Positions 1 to 8,600 of a stretch of DNA of 12,214 nt are shown here, one piece after another. The first letter of the stretch is position 1; each line of letters starts with the position of its first letter. Made by a program: the position numbers and the translations under genes. The DNA lies in assembly GCA_021839785.1 (NCBI GenBank), contig JAKCAB010000253.1, positions 1-12,214 on the forward strand. The letters run 5' to 3'. The notes beneath the pieces were generated by a model that ran no database searches, was not told where the DNA came from, and was given only the letters and a program-made list of their open reading frames with translations. The stretch is from a bacterium (lineage in GTDB: Bacteria; Verrucomicrobiota; Verrucomicrobiae; Limisphaerales; J093).

Positions 1-1197
1 CCGCAAACGCACCGTGCCACCGCTGTGCGGCAGGCGCCCCGACCAGCCGCCGACGACATTCGTGAGGCCATAGACAGCGCGCACGTCGGCCGGTTGGGCG
101 GCGACGACGAGATAGCCATTGCCCGCGAGGAGCGTGTCGGCCGGGAAAGTGAAATCCACGTCGCCGCTCAAACGCCAGCCGCTGAGGTCTTCGAAGAATG
201 GATTCGAGTTGTACAATTCGATGAACGCGAGGTCGCGGCCGTCGGGTCGCGGCGCGGGGTGGTACATGATTTCGGTGATCGCCACGCCGGTGCGCCGGCT
301 CGAAGGCCCCGGCGGCTCGTAGCTGAGTTGCGCCGGGCTCGGAAAGGTCAGGCTCAGCGTGGCTTTGGCGCTGGTGGCCGTGCCGGAGGCGTTGCTGACC
401 GCCACGTCATAACTGCCGCCGTCGAGCGCGCTCGTAAAAGGAATGAGCAGCGTGGCGTTCGTGGCGCCGGCGAGCGGACGCCCGCCGCGACGCCACCGAT
501 AAGCCAACGGCCGGCCGCCATAAACGCCCACGCTGAAGCTGGCCGGGTCTTTGAACGGCACCACCACCGACTGCGGTTGGCGGGTGATCTGGGGCGGCGC
601 GTCCGGCGGGGCGGCCGGCTCGGCGCTGCCAGCGAGTTCGGCGCGGAAGCCAGTGGGGTTGACGCCCTCGCCGGCGTTGTTGACCACGAACTCCAGCGTG
701 TTCGTGCCGTCCAGGAACCCGGTGCGCAGCGTGAAGTCGGGCGAGAACGCGCCGAAGTTGCCGGCAAACGTCAGGCCCGTCGGCTGGCCGTTCAGGCGCA
801 CCTCGACGCCGGCGTTGTCCGAGGACCAACGGCCGGCGATCGCCGCGGTTGCCGGATCGAAGCCGGTGAGGTCGAACGCGAGCCGGTAGGTGTAATTGCC
901 GGGCCGGTTGCCGCCGGACTGGTCGGCCTGCGGCGCAATCCATTTCGAGTCGGGGCCGTTCGCGATCCAAGGTGGGATGGGAAAGCCTTCGCGAACCACG
1001 AACGCCTTGGGGCCGGCTGCCGCCGCGTCGGCGCTTTGAATCAGGCGCCAGTGCGGATCCATCGCGCCCGCCGCGAGCAGGGCGCCGGTGTCGTCCACGC
1101 CCGTGTTGAACAGGCCGGGGATGGCGGCGGCGCGGCCGGCACAGTGCGGCGCGGCCACGGCCATCGCGGCCAGGACAAACAGAGCGCGGAAAGACAT
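1..1197 (-). CDS. Exported Ig-like and lamin-tail domain protein, 3' end beyond the window
   Basis: I translated the reverse strand from the ATG at 1197; 399 codons stay open to the window edge, so only the N-terminal part is present. Residues 1-25 form a signal peptide (basic start, hydrophobic FVLAAMAVAA, Ala-rich end). Residues 27-188 are a beta-sandwich-like module with the motifs NTGVDDTGALL, DPHW, WIAPQ, FDLTGFDP and LNGQPTG, also found three times in the gene upstream. Residues 200-283 are Ig-like (YRWRRGG, then GGSYDVAVSNASG). From about residue 305 the lamin-tail (LTD) pattern starts: ITEIMYHP, FIELYN, DLSGWRLSG, FPADTLLAGNGYLVVA. Verrucomicrobial proteins of this design are often over 1000 residues and may carry a CotH-like domain further on; that part cannot be seen here. 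Role inferred: cell-surface or secreted, perhaps adhesion or polymer binding. No Shine-Dalgarno precedes the start. The domain calls are strong and the function is unknown. Confidence 0.88.
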   Translation of the reverse strand, partial: MSFRALFVLAAMAVAAPHCAGRAAAIPGLFNTGVDDTGALLAAGAMDPHWRLIQSADAAAAGPKAFVVREGFPIPPWIANGPDSKWIAPQADQSGGNRPGNYTYRLAFDLTGFDPATAAIAGRWSSDNAGVEVRLNGQPTGLTFAGNFGAFSPDFTLRTGFLDGTNTLEFVVNNAGEGVNPTGFRAELAGSAEPAAPPDAPPQITRQPQSVVVPFKDPASFSVGVYGGRPLAYRWRRGGRPLAGATNATLLIPFTSALDGGSYDVAVSNASGTATSAKATLSLTFPSPAQLSYEPPGPSSRRTGVAITEIMYHPAPRPDGRDLAFIELYNSNPFFEDLSGWRLSGDVDFTFPADTLLAGNGYLVVAAQPADVRAVYGLTNVVGGWSGRLPHSGGTVRLR

Positions 1198-1246
1198 ACC
1201 GGTGGCGTTCAGGCCCGCAGGCTAAGTCGGGCCGTTTGTGGAGGCG

Positions 1247-1282
1247 AAACAAAACGGCCGGCGGAGACACCTCCACCGGCCG
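1247..1282 (-). terminator. Rho-independent terminator of the Ig-module gene
   Basis: Read on the minus strand, CGGCCGGTGGAG, loop GTGT, then CTCCGCCGGCCG form a 12-bp stem with a single G-U pair. It is followed directly by TTTTGTTT. The structure begins 20 bases after the TAG stop of the 785-residue gene (1302) and lies before the next start (1197), so it should separate the two related genes into different transcripts. Confidence 0.9.
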
Positions 1283-1301
1283 CACGGTCAACGCTGAGCG
1301 G

Positions 1302-3659
1302 CTATTTCTGGAGCCGGTAGAACTGCTGGCCGGTCGGCGCCGTGATCTTCACCGTCAACTGGTCACCCGCGGGCGTGGTTGCGGTGGTGACTTCAGTCCA
1401 GCTCGCGGAGCCGAGCGCCGGCGTCGCGAACAGCTTGTAGCCGGTGGCCGACGCCGGCCAGGAGATCACCACGTCCTTGCCGCTGAGTTGCACACCCAGC
1501 TTCGGCGCGGTGCTTCCGGCAAGGTTCGCGCCGAGCCGGAGGTTCTCGACCCGCAGGCCGGTGTAGCCGGCGACGGCATCGGAGTTGTTCACCGAAAACT
1601 CGAGCGTGTTCACGCCCGCCTGGAAGCCGGAGGTGATCGTGAAGGACGTCAGCGCGGCGAACTGCGTGCCGTTCAACAAGCCGGTGCTCGTGCCGTTGAG
1701 CTTGAGGTCGGTGCCCAGGTTGTCCGTGGCCCAACTCCCCAGCAGCACCGCCGTGCTCGGATCGAAGCCCGTCAGGTCGAACGTCGTTTTGTAGGTGTAA
1801 TCGCCGCCGGCTGCCCCGCTGGTTTCAAAGCGGGGGCCGATCCACTTGGACTGGTCCGAATTGCGGAACCAGGTGCCGTCCGAGATCGGGAACACCGTCG
1901 AGTCCTGCACCAACGCGTCCTGGGACGCCGGGTTGTCGGTGTTCAGGGTCAGCTTGTAGTGCGGGTCAACCTCGCCATCGGCCAACACCGCACCCGTGGC
2001 ATCCACGCCGGTGCCGAAGACGCCCGGCACGCGATCCAAAACCGTGACGGTGGCCACCACGCTGGTGATCGATCCGGCGAAGTTGGCGACTACCACCGTG
2101 TAATCGCCGGCGTCGGCGTGGCTGACGTTCGCAAGGGTGAGCTTGGTATCCGTCTTGCCGGCGAGGTCACTGCCATTGCGGCGCCACTGGTAAGTCAGCG
2201 GCTTCGCGCCATCCGCCAGCACGGTCAAATCCAGACCATCGCCGGTGAGCAACGTGGCGCCCGTGGGGGCGGCGACGATGCGCGGTTGGTCGCCGAGAGT
2301 GCCTTTCTTGGCGCCGCCAGAGAGTCCTTCGACCCGCAGCCCGGTGTAGCCCGCCGAGGCGTTGTTGACCTTGAACTGGAGCTTGTTCACGCCGGTCAGG
2401 AAACCCGAGTCAACCCGGAAGGACGAGAGCGTGTCGAAGTTGCCCGTGTTGTGCGCCCCAGTGCTGGCGCCGTTGAGCAGGATGTCCGCTTCGTTATCGG
2501 TGGCCCACTTGCCGGCGACGAACGCGGTGGTCGGGTCGAAGCCGGTCAGGTCCACGTCGATTTCGTAAACGTAATCGCCGCCCGCCGCGGCCGAAGTCTC
2601 GAAGCGCGGCCCGATCCAGACCGAGGCCGCCGAATTCGCGATCCACGGTCCCGCGACGATGGGAAACAGGGTCGAATCCTGGATGATCGGTTCGGTCACC
2701 GCGGGATCGTCCGGGTTGGTGACGAGCTGGTAGTGCGGATCGGGGGAGCCGTCCCAGATCAGGACGCCATCGTCGCCCACCCCGGTGTCGAAGAGCTTTG
2801 GGATGGGTTCGAGCACGGTGACCTTCGCGGCCGGACTGGTGATTTCGCCGGAGCCGTTTTTCACCCGCACCGTGTAATCGCCACCCTGGGTCACGGCGAT
2901 GCCGGTGATCGAGAGCGTCGCCTCGGTGGCGCCGGCCACGTCGGCGCCGTTCAATTGCCACTGGTATTCCAGCGGCGGCGTGCCGTCCGCCACCACGGAC
3001 AGCGTGACATCGTTGCCGACCAGATAGGTGCCGCCGACGGGAGCGGTCACGATCCGCGGGGCTTCGCCGGCGACTTCCACGGTGCCGATCATTTCGACGC
3101 GGATGCCGGCCGGGTTCACCGCGTCGCCGGCGTTGTTGAGGATGAAATCCAGCGTGTTCACGCCGTCCACGAAACCGTAGTCGATGGTGAAATCGGCAAA
3201 GCCGCCGAAGCCGCTGCCGTTGACGAGGCCCAGCGAGTTCCCGTTGAGGACAATGTCCACGCCCGTGTTGTCCACCGACCATTTGCCGGCGATCTTCGCC
3301 TTCGTCGGGTCGAATCCGGTCAGGTCGAACGTGGTGCGGAAGGTGTAGTTGCCGGGTTCGCTGCCGGTGCCCTGGCGGGCGCGGGGAGCGATCCAACGCG
3401 ACGCCGGGCCTTCAGCGATCCACGGACCGACCGGGAAACCCGGCTCGAGCGTGAACGCGTCCGGGCCTGGATAGGCCGGGTCCGCGCTGTCGATGAGCTG
3501 GTAATGCGGATCCACGGCGCTGGCGCCGAGCAGCGCGCCCGTGTCGTCCACGCCCGTGTTGAACAGCTTGGGAATGGGCGCCGCGGAGGTGAGGTAAGCG
3601 CCGAGGCCGGCCAGCAGACTGGCCGCCAGAAATTGCCGGGGCAGGTGGTTGAGTTTCAT
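1302..3659 (-). CDS. Exported multi-module protein, three repeat modules alternating with two Ig-like domains
   Basis: This is a 785-residue protein with a signal peptide (residues 1-27, cleavage likely near TSAA). Its order is module A1 (29-195), Ig-like 1 (198-283, ending GGDYTVRVKNGSG), module A2 (286-446), Ig-like 2 (457-541, AGDYTVVVANFAG), module A3 (544-708) and a C-terminal beta domain (718-785) ending QQFYRLQK, a tail style common in verrucomicrobial secreted proteins. Each A module has a TGV-D start, DPHY, a W(I/F) then WI(A/G)PR, a (D/T)FDLTGFDP-like core, (G/S)KW-x-(T/V)DN, LNG and a closing RVE. No catalytic motif is visible. The fold resembles a galactose-binding-like sandwich, which is my inference. 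The ATG at 3659 gives a proper signal peptide. A terminator follows at 1282-1247. The downstream gene at 1197 carries a fourth copy of module A. Function unknown; surface binding is plausible. Confidence 0.9.
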   Translation of the reverse strand: MKLNHLPRQFLAASLLAGLGAYLTSAAPIPKLFNTGVDDTGALLGASAVDPHYQLIDSADPAYPGPDAFTLEPGFPVGPWIAEGPASRWIAPRARQGTGSEPGNYTFRTTFDLTGFDPTKAKIAGKWSVDNTGVDIVLNGNSLGLVNGSGFGGFADFTIDYGFVDGVNTLDFILNNAGDAVNPAGIRVEMIGTVEVAGEAPRIVTAPVGGTYLVGNDVTLSVVADGTPPLEYQWQLNGADVAGATEATLSITGIAVTQGGDYTVRVKNGSGEITSPAAKVTVLEPIPKLFDTGVGDDGVLIWDGSPDPHYQLVTNPDDPAVTEPIIQDSTLFPIVAGPWIANSAASVWIGPRFETSAAAGGDYVYEIDVDLTGFDPTTAFVAGKWATDNEADILLNGASTGAHNTGNFDTLSSFRVDSGFLTGVNKLQFKVNNASAGYTGLRVEGLSGGAKKGTLGDQPRIVAAPTGATLLTGDGLDLTVLADGAKPLTYQWRRNGSDLAGKTDTKLTLANVSHADAGDYTVVVANFAGSITSVVATVTVLDRVPGVFGTGVDATGAVLADGEVDPHYKLTLNTDNPASQDALVQDSTVFPISDGTWFRNSDQSKWIGPRFETSGAAGGDYTYKTTFDLTGFDPSTAVLLGSWATDNLGTDLKLNGTSTGLLNGTQFAALTSFTITSGFQAGVNTLEFSVNNSDAVAGYTGLRVENLRLGANLAGSTAPKLGVQLSGKDVVISWPASATGYKLFATPALGSASWTEVTTATTPAGDQLTVKITAPTGQQFYRLQK
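1536..3575 (-). repeat. Three-copy domain repeat A1-Ig-A2-Ig-A3 inside the 785-residue gene
   Basis: Module A occupies 3575-3075, 2804-2322 and 2030-1536, with Ig-like units between (3068-2811 and 2291-2037). The period is about 770-780 bases, visible in the DNA where near-identical stretches encoding DLTGFDP recur around 3307, 2532 and 1760. A fourth copy lies at 1119-634 in the next gene (matching stretch near 857). A1 and the fourth copy share extra features (NTGVDDTGALL, GP-x-AF, a GNYT(F/Y)R motif, NP(A/T)G). A2 and A3 share others (QDST(L/V)FPI, IGPRFETS, AAGGDY, AGYTGLRVE). There are therefore two subtypes. Confidence 0.85.
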
Positions 3660-3750
3660 GGTCTTCGTTTGGTTCGGTTGCCTTTCCCTTTCATGGCAGC
3701 ACGACGCGACCGCGGTGCAAGGCCATCAGGAAAAGCTGGATTCGGGCGTA

Positions 3751-3779
3751 AGGTGAGACCACGCCCGCCTGGGTGTCAA
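3751..3779 (-). promoter_or_regulatory. Possible promoter of the Ig-module gene in the 262-base spacer
   Basis: The spacer between the lipoprotein remnant (ends 3922) and the start at 3659 contains no recognisable gene. On the minus strand a perfect TTGACA (3779-3774) is followed after 17 bases by TCACCT, a poor -10 match. The -35 is good and the spacing is right, but the -10 is weak, so only the general position is suggested. The leader would be roughly 85 bases. Confidence 0.25.
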
Positions 3780-3921
3780 GCCGGCGTGACCGGATCGTTT
3801 TTGGAAGGAGAAAGCTCCTCGGCCGGCCGGGCGACGAGTACATGTCGCCCAACACGCTCCGCGCCGCGCTCGAACTTCCCGCCCACGGCTGGCGCTGGCG
3901 AGATTCGCCGTAAAAACCGCC

Positions 3922-4582
3922 TCACTGCCCCGCGACCTTGCGCACGGTGATGTCCGCGCCACCAACGGGCCGGCCACATGGACCGCGCGGATGGAGCCGT
4001 TTTGGTTCGCCAGCTCCGCCGTGCCGATGTCGTCCGCGGCAAGCTTCGCAAAGACGGTGGCGGCCGTCACCCGGCCGCTGACTTGTGCCACGGTCACCTT
4101 GCCGTGCTGCGCGCGAATGGCAGCGGTGCCGTTCAGCGCCGCGACCTTTACCTCGCCAAAGCGGTCTTGCGCGTCGAGCGATGCCGCCTTGGGCACGCGA
4201 GCCACCAGCTTCGACTCGAAACGACCGCGCTCGTTCGCGCCGAGGTCGTTGACGAGCTTCAACCGCAATTGCCGGCCGTCGGGGTGGCTTCCAAACGGAG
4301 CTTGCCGGCCCGCTCTTCGGCGGCGGCGGTGTCCTTGCCCCAGCACATCAGCTCCCAATTCCAGCCGAAGCCATCCTCCACGCCGGTGACCGTGACCGGT
4401 CCGAATTCGTTCTGGACGGTTACCGCTTCAACGTCTGCCGGCACGGCGCCCTCGGCCGTGCGTTGCACGGAGACCCGTTCGTCCGCGCTGCCGTAACCGC
4501 CCAGGTCGCGGGTGATCGTGACGCGGAAACAGCCGGTGAGGACCACGGCCAGGAAGGCGGGGAGGAAAGGTCGGGTCTTCAT
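3922..4582 (-). pseudogene. DUF4097-like lipoprotein with two apparent single-base frameshifts
   Basis: The ATG at 4582 opens a lipoprotein signal (MKTRPFLPAFLAVVLTGC, lipobox LTGC). The frame runs to GKLRLEATPT and then hits TGA at 4259 unless the reading shifts near 4275-4270, where it continues as RQLRLKLVNDLGANERG and the beta-strand repeats DRFGEVKVAALNGTAAIR, QHGKVTVAQVSG and NQNGSIRAVHVAG. A second shift near 3965 yields ADITVRKVAGQ and a TGA at 3924-3922. Each shift is repaired by adding one base, in both cases plausibly a lost G in a G-rich run. The repaired product would be about 220 residues of the DUF4097 'putative adhesin' beta-helix type, anchored to a membrane. Without the shifts only 107 residues are made. 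The strong coding character either side of each break favours recent decay or assembly errors over old decay. This family often runs longer, so the natural C-terminus is uncertain. Confidence 0.75.
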
Positions 4583-4714
4583 GCCCGCTACCTACGCGGA
4601 CAATCCAACGGAAGACAAGCCTGCAAGCCGCTCCGGTCGCTTTGCCGGCCACGCCTTGGACGCCGCCCACGCCGAATCATTTGGCCCAGGCCGGAGCAAC
4701 TGAGCGCGGCTCGG

Positions 4715-5263
4715 TCACTTCTTGCGCTCGTAGTCGATGGTCATCATTTCGGTTTCCTTGTCGTCCGCGCCGACGATGTACATCTTGAAAGTCTCGTGGT
4801 CGGCATCGACCTTTCGGGACACCGACTTGTATTTCACGGGCTTGCCGTCCGGCCCCGGACCTTCCCCGCGCATGGTCAATTCCTTCTTGGCTGCGTCCCA
4901 GTCGCCTTCGAAGAAGAGCGGCCGCGGGCTCGTCGAATCCACCCACACGCTGACGTACTTCTTCTTCTGCGAATCGTAGCCATCCAAACCGCGTCCCTGG
5001 AATTTTTGCCCTCCAAAATCCGAGCGGAAGTCGCTCACCAGCCACAGGCCCCCGCATTCCATCCGGTACGTCATCGTGCCTTTCGACTCCTCGCCGGCGG
5101 ACTTGATGGTGGCGATCCACTCGCCTTCGAGTTGCTTGAGCTTTTCGTGCTCGGGGCCGGGCGCAGGCATTTCCTGGGCGAACGCCGCCCCGCGCGCCAG
5201 CGCGACGGCGATGCAGACACCCAGCGTGTATCGGACCCAACGATTTTGTGCGGACGTGGTCAT
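4715..5263 (-). CDS. Secreted DUF1579 family protein
   Basis: The protein has 182 residues. Residues 1-29 are a signal peptide (hydrophobic LGVCIAVALARGAA, cleavage after AFA before QEM). The mature part follows the DUF1579 pattern: PGPEHEKLKQLEGEW near the start, GTMTYRMECGGLWLVSDFRSD, then the hallmark GLDGYDSQKKKYVSVWVDS near the middle, EGDWDAAKKELTMRGEG and a closing MTIDYERKK. The family is thought to form a lipocalin-like beta barrel; no substrate or reaction is established. Length is normal. It is the first gene of the minus-strand block, 132 bases upstream of the lipoprotein remnant, so co-transcription is possible but not shown. The start has no Shine-Dalgarno; the signal peptide fixes it well. 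Confidence 0.9.
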   Translation of the reverse strand: MTTSAQNRWVRYTLGVCIAVALARGAAFAQEMPAPGPEHEKLKQLEGEWIATIKSAGEESKGTMTYRMECGGLWLVSDFRSDFGGQKFQGRGLDGYDSQKKKYVSVWVDSTSPRPLFFEGDWDAAKKELTMRGEGPGPDGKPVKYKSVSRKVDADHETFKMYIVGADDKETEMMTIDYERKK

Positions 5264-5306
5264 TTTAAGTCTGGTTTGAGGTTGCGGTTACTGACTGTCA
5301 GCCTGG

Positions 5307-5335
5307 AAAGTCGCGAGGGGGGTTCGGAAAGTCAA
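5307..5335 (-). promoter_or_regulatory. Candidate promoter of the DUF1579 gene
   Basis: On the minus strand TTGACT (5335-5330) and GACTTT (5312-5307) are 17 bases apart, giving a leader of about 35-40 bases before the ATG at 5263. The -35 is close to consensus and the -10 is weak. Confidence 0.3.
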
Positions 5336-5617
5336 GTTGGCCTGCCGCACGGTCGTGGAGCCAATCCTGGTGCAGCAAATGCCGGGGGGCGGGCTGAGGC
5401 CATCCAACTCGCGGCCCGGACACCGCGCCCCGCGAAAGCAGGCGCGTCGTTCGCGGCTAGGGCGACGCCGGCCTAGCGGGGCGCGGGCTGCGCGCAAGAT
5501 GCGCTTCCGTTCCCGCAGGCGTTGGGAGCTCGTGACCTTCAATTTCACGATCGGGTAGTCCGTCGGCTCAGGGGGCACGAACTACCCAGCGCTTCCCCCC
5601 GCCTCCGAAAAACCCGC

Positions 5618-5646
5618 GTGACTTCGCCCGGCATCAGCGCCATGAT
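5618..5646 (+). promoter_or_regulatory. Weak candidate promoter of the fusion gene
   Basis: GTGACT (5618-5623) and CATGAT (5641-5646) are separated by 17 bases and end about 27 bases before the ATG at 5673. Each box matches four of six consensus positions, so this is only suggestive. Confidence 0.2.
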
Positions 5647-5672
5647 GACTTCTAAACATCACAATCAGAGCC

Positions 5673-8600
5673 ATGCCATTGCTGCCAACCGGGAAGGAAC
5701 TCTGTCGCGTCGCGCCGGTTTGCCGGCCGGACGCCGCGCCCACCGTTCGCGACCTGCCGTGCCGCCCGCGGTCGGCCGTGGCCGCGCATCGCCTCCAGGC
5801 GGCCGGCTGCAAGCTCAGGCGCCTCGCGACTGCTTTGTTGCTGACCGGGTGGTTTGGCCTCGCGCCGCGCGCGGCCGCCGCTCCGCTTGAATTCCACCAC
5901 GGCGACCACATTTGCCTGATCGGCAATGCGCTGGCGGATCGGATGCAGCATTTCGGCTGGCTGGAAACCTTGGTGTACACCCGCTTTCCGAAACAGGACC
6001 TGGTGTTTCGCGACCTGGGCTTTTCCGGCGACGAACTCACGGCGCGCGCGCGCTCGCAGGATTTCGGCACTCCGGACGAATGGCTGACGCGCGAGCAGGC
6101 GGACGTGGTCCTCGCTTTTTTCGGCTACAACGAATCGTTCCAAGGCGCTGCCGGTCTGCCAAAATTCCGCAGCGACCTCGAAGCGTTTATCGACCACACG
6201 CTGGCCCAAAACTATAGCGGTCGGGGCGCAACCCGCTTGGTCTTGTTCTCGCCGATCGCGCAAGAAAAACTTGCCGATCCGAACTTCCCCGACCCGGCGG
6301 CGAACAACGCGAACCTGCGGCTTTACACCGATGCGATGGCCGAAGTGGCGAAGGCCAAGGGCGTCGTATTCGTGGACCTGTATGCGGCGTCCGCCGAGGC
6401 TTACGCGAAGTCGGCACAGCCGCTGACGATCGACGGCGTCCATCTCACCGACGCCGGTTACCGCGCGCTGGCGCCGGCGATGTTCACCGGTCTGTTCGGC
6501 GAGCCCGCCCCGGCGATGGACGGGTCGGCGTTCGAGAAACTGCGGAGTGCCATCAACGATAAGAACCGCCAATTCTTCCGGCGGTACCGCAGCGTCGATG
6601 GCTTCAACATTTACGGTGGGCGTTCGCACCTGGAATTCAATGGGGTCAAGAACCGCGACACGATGCTGCGGGAAATGGACATGCGCGACGTGATGACCGC
6701 CAACCGCGACCGCCGGGTCTGGGCGGTGGCGCAAGGCGGCGATCTGGAGGTGAAGGACGACAACCTGCCGCCGCCGGTCGAGGTGAAGAGCAACCACCCC
6801 GGCCCCAACCCGGACGGCTCGTTCACCTTCCTGAGCGGCGAGGAAGCGATCAAGCACATGAAGGTCCCGCCGGGTTGCCAGGTCAACCTGTTCGCATCTG
6901 AGGAGCAGTTTCCCGAACTCGCCAATCCCGTGCAGATGGCGTTCGACACGCGGGGTCGGCTGTGGGTGGCCGCCTGGCCGAACTACCCGGAACGCACGCC
7001 GCAGAGCAAGAAAGGCGATGCCTTGCTGGTGTTCGAGGACACCGACGGCGACGGCAAGGCCGACAAGTGCTCGGCCTTCGTGGACGATCTGAACGCGCCG
7101 ACCGGGTTCCAGTTTTACAAGGACGGCGTGATTGTGGTGCAGGCGCCGGATGTGTGGTTCCTGCGCGACACCGACGGCGACGGCAAAGCGGATTGGAAAG
7201 AGCGCCTGCTCGACGGCTTGGATTCGGCGGATTCGCACCACACCGCGAACTCGCTGGTGCTCGATCCGGGCGGCGCGATTTACCTGAGCGACGGCGTATT
7301 TCATCGCACGCAAGTCGAGACGCCATGGGGGCCGCCGGTCCGCAACGAAGACGCGTGCATCTATCGCTTCGAGCCGCGCACGGGCAAGTTCGAGCGGTAC
7401 ATCCCGTACGGTTTCGCCAATCCGCACGGCCGCGTCTTCGATTATTGGGGCAACGACCTGGTCACCGACGCCACGGGCAACAACACCTATTTCGGCCCGG
7501 CCTTTAGCGGGCACTTGGATTATCCCGACAAGCACGGCGGCCTGCGCGAATTCTGGAACCGCCCGTCGCGTCCGTGTCCGGGCACGGGGATGCTCTCCAG
7601 CCGCCATTTCCCGGAGTCGTTCCAGGGCGAATTTCTCAACTGCAATGTCATTGGCTACCAAGGCATCTTCCGCGTGAAGGTGCGCGAAGAAGGCTCCGGG
7701 CTGTGGGGCGACACCGTCGAGCCGGGGCTGGTGCAGTCGGACGATCCGAACTTCCGCCCGACGGCCGTCGATGTGGCGCCGGACGGTTCGGTCTATTTCC
7801 TCGATTGGCAAAATCCGATCATTGGCCACATGCAGCACCATTTGCGCGATCCCAATCGCGACCACGCGCACGGCCGCATCTACCGCCTCACTTATCCGAG
7901 TCGTCCGCTGCTCCAGCCGGCGAAGATCGCCGGCGAACCGATCTCCCACCTGCTGGACTTGCTCAAGGAGCCGGAGAACAACGTGCGCACGCGGGCGAAG
8001 ATCGAGTTGGGCGCGCGCGATCCGCAGGCCGTGGTCGTCGCGTTGCACGAATGGGTGCATCAGTTCGACCCGGCAAAGATCGAAGACCAGCACCCTTTGC
8101 TGGAAGCGCTGTGGGTTCAACAATGGCTGAACGCCGTCAACGAGCCGCTGCTTCGCCAAATGCTGCATTCGCCCGAGCCGCGGGCCCGCGCCGCCGCCGT
8201 GCGGGTGTTGGGCTACTGGCGCGACCGCGTGCAGGATCCGCTCGCTCTCTTGCGCGACGCGGCCAATGACCCCGCGCCGCGCGTGCGCCTCGAAGCCGTG
8301 CGCGTGCTCAGTTTCTTCCGCGGCCATGAGGCCTTGGCCATCGCGCACGAGGTTCTGAAGTACGACACCGATTACTACCTCGATTACACGTTCAACGAGA
8401 CGCTGCGCCAGTTGCGCAAGACCACGCATGAACTGTATTTGCCAGAGAATCCGAAGGCGCTGGCGCGCGTGCTCGAACGGCTCTCGAATGCGGAATTGAT
8501 GCAGGCACCCGGTTCGGAACCGATCTGGGCGGCGCGCGTCGAACGCAAAGGCATCGAGATCAACGCGCGCAACCAGGCGTTGACCGACTTGGCGAAACTC

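Larger units (their letters stand above)
5264..5672. other. Divergent intergenic region, 409 bases
   Basis: This spacer separates the minus-strand DUF1579 gene from the plus-strand fusion gene and should hold both promoters. It is very GC-rich and contains small inverted repeats: GCTAGG/CCTAGC (5456-5461 with 5472-5477) and GGGTAGT/ACTACCC (5553-5559 with 5581-5587, 21-base loop). Short open frames exist on both strands but read as arginine-rich, low-information protein with no recognisable domain. I see no RNA gene in it. Confidence 0.6.

Noticed and set aside
1212..1233. The inverted repeat GGCCCG/CGGGCC upstream of the lamin-tail gene as an operator or second terminator
   Set aside because: Short G/C repeats like this are expected by chance in such GC-rich DNA, and no T-run follows on the minus strand.
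25..1320. A 431-codon plus-strand open frame opposite the lamin-tail gene
   Set aside because: It is antisense to a recognisable Ig/LTD protein, and its translation is low-information Arg/Ala/Val-rich.
3897..3909. The hairpin GGCGA-GAT-TCGCC as terminator of the lipoprotein gene
   Set aside because: On the minus strand the T-run (GGTTTTTAC) comes before the hairpin rather than after it, and the stem is only 5 bp.
1236..3950. A 904-codon plus-strand open frame opposite the Ig-module gene
   Set aside because: It is antisense to a protein with clear signal peptide, Ig motifs and terminator. Its own translation is Arg/Gly/Val/Asp-rich with no domain, as expected from the complement of a GC-rich gene.
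5288..5578. A possible 96-residue gene upstream of the DUF1579 gene, minus strand
   Set aside because: The translation is arginine-rich without a domain or signal peptide, and it covers the best candidate promoter. I treat it as chance.
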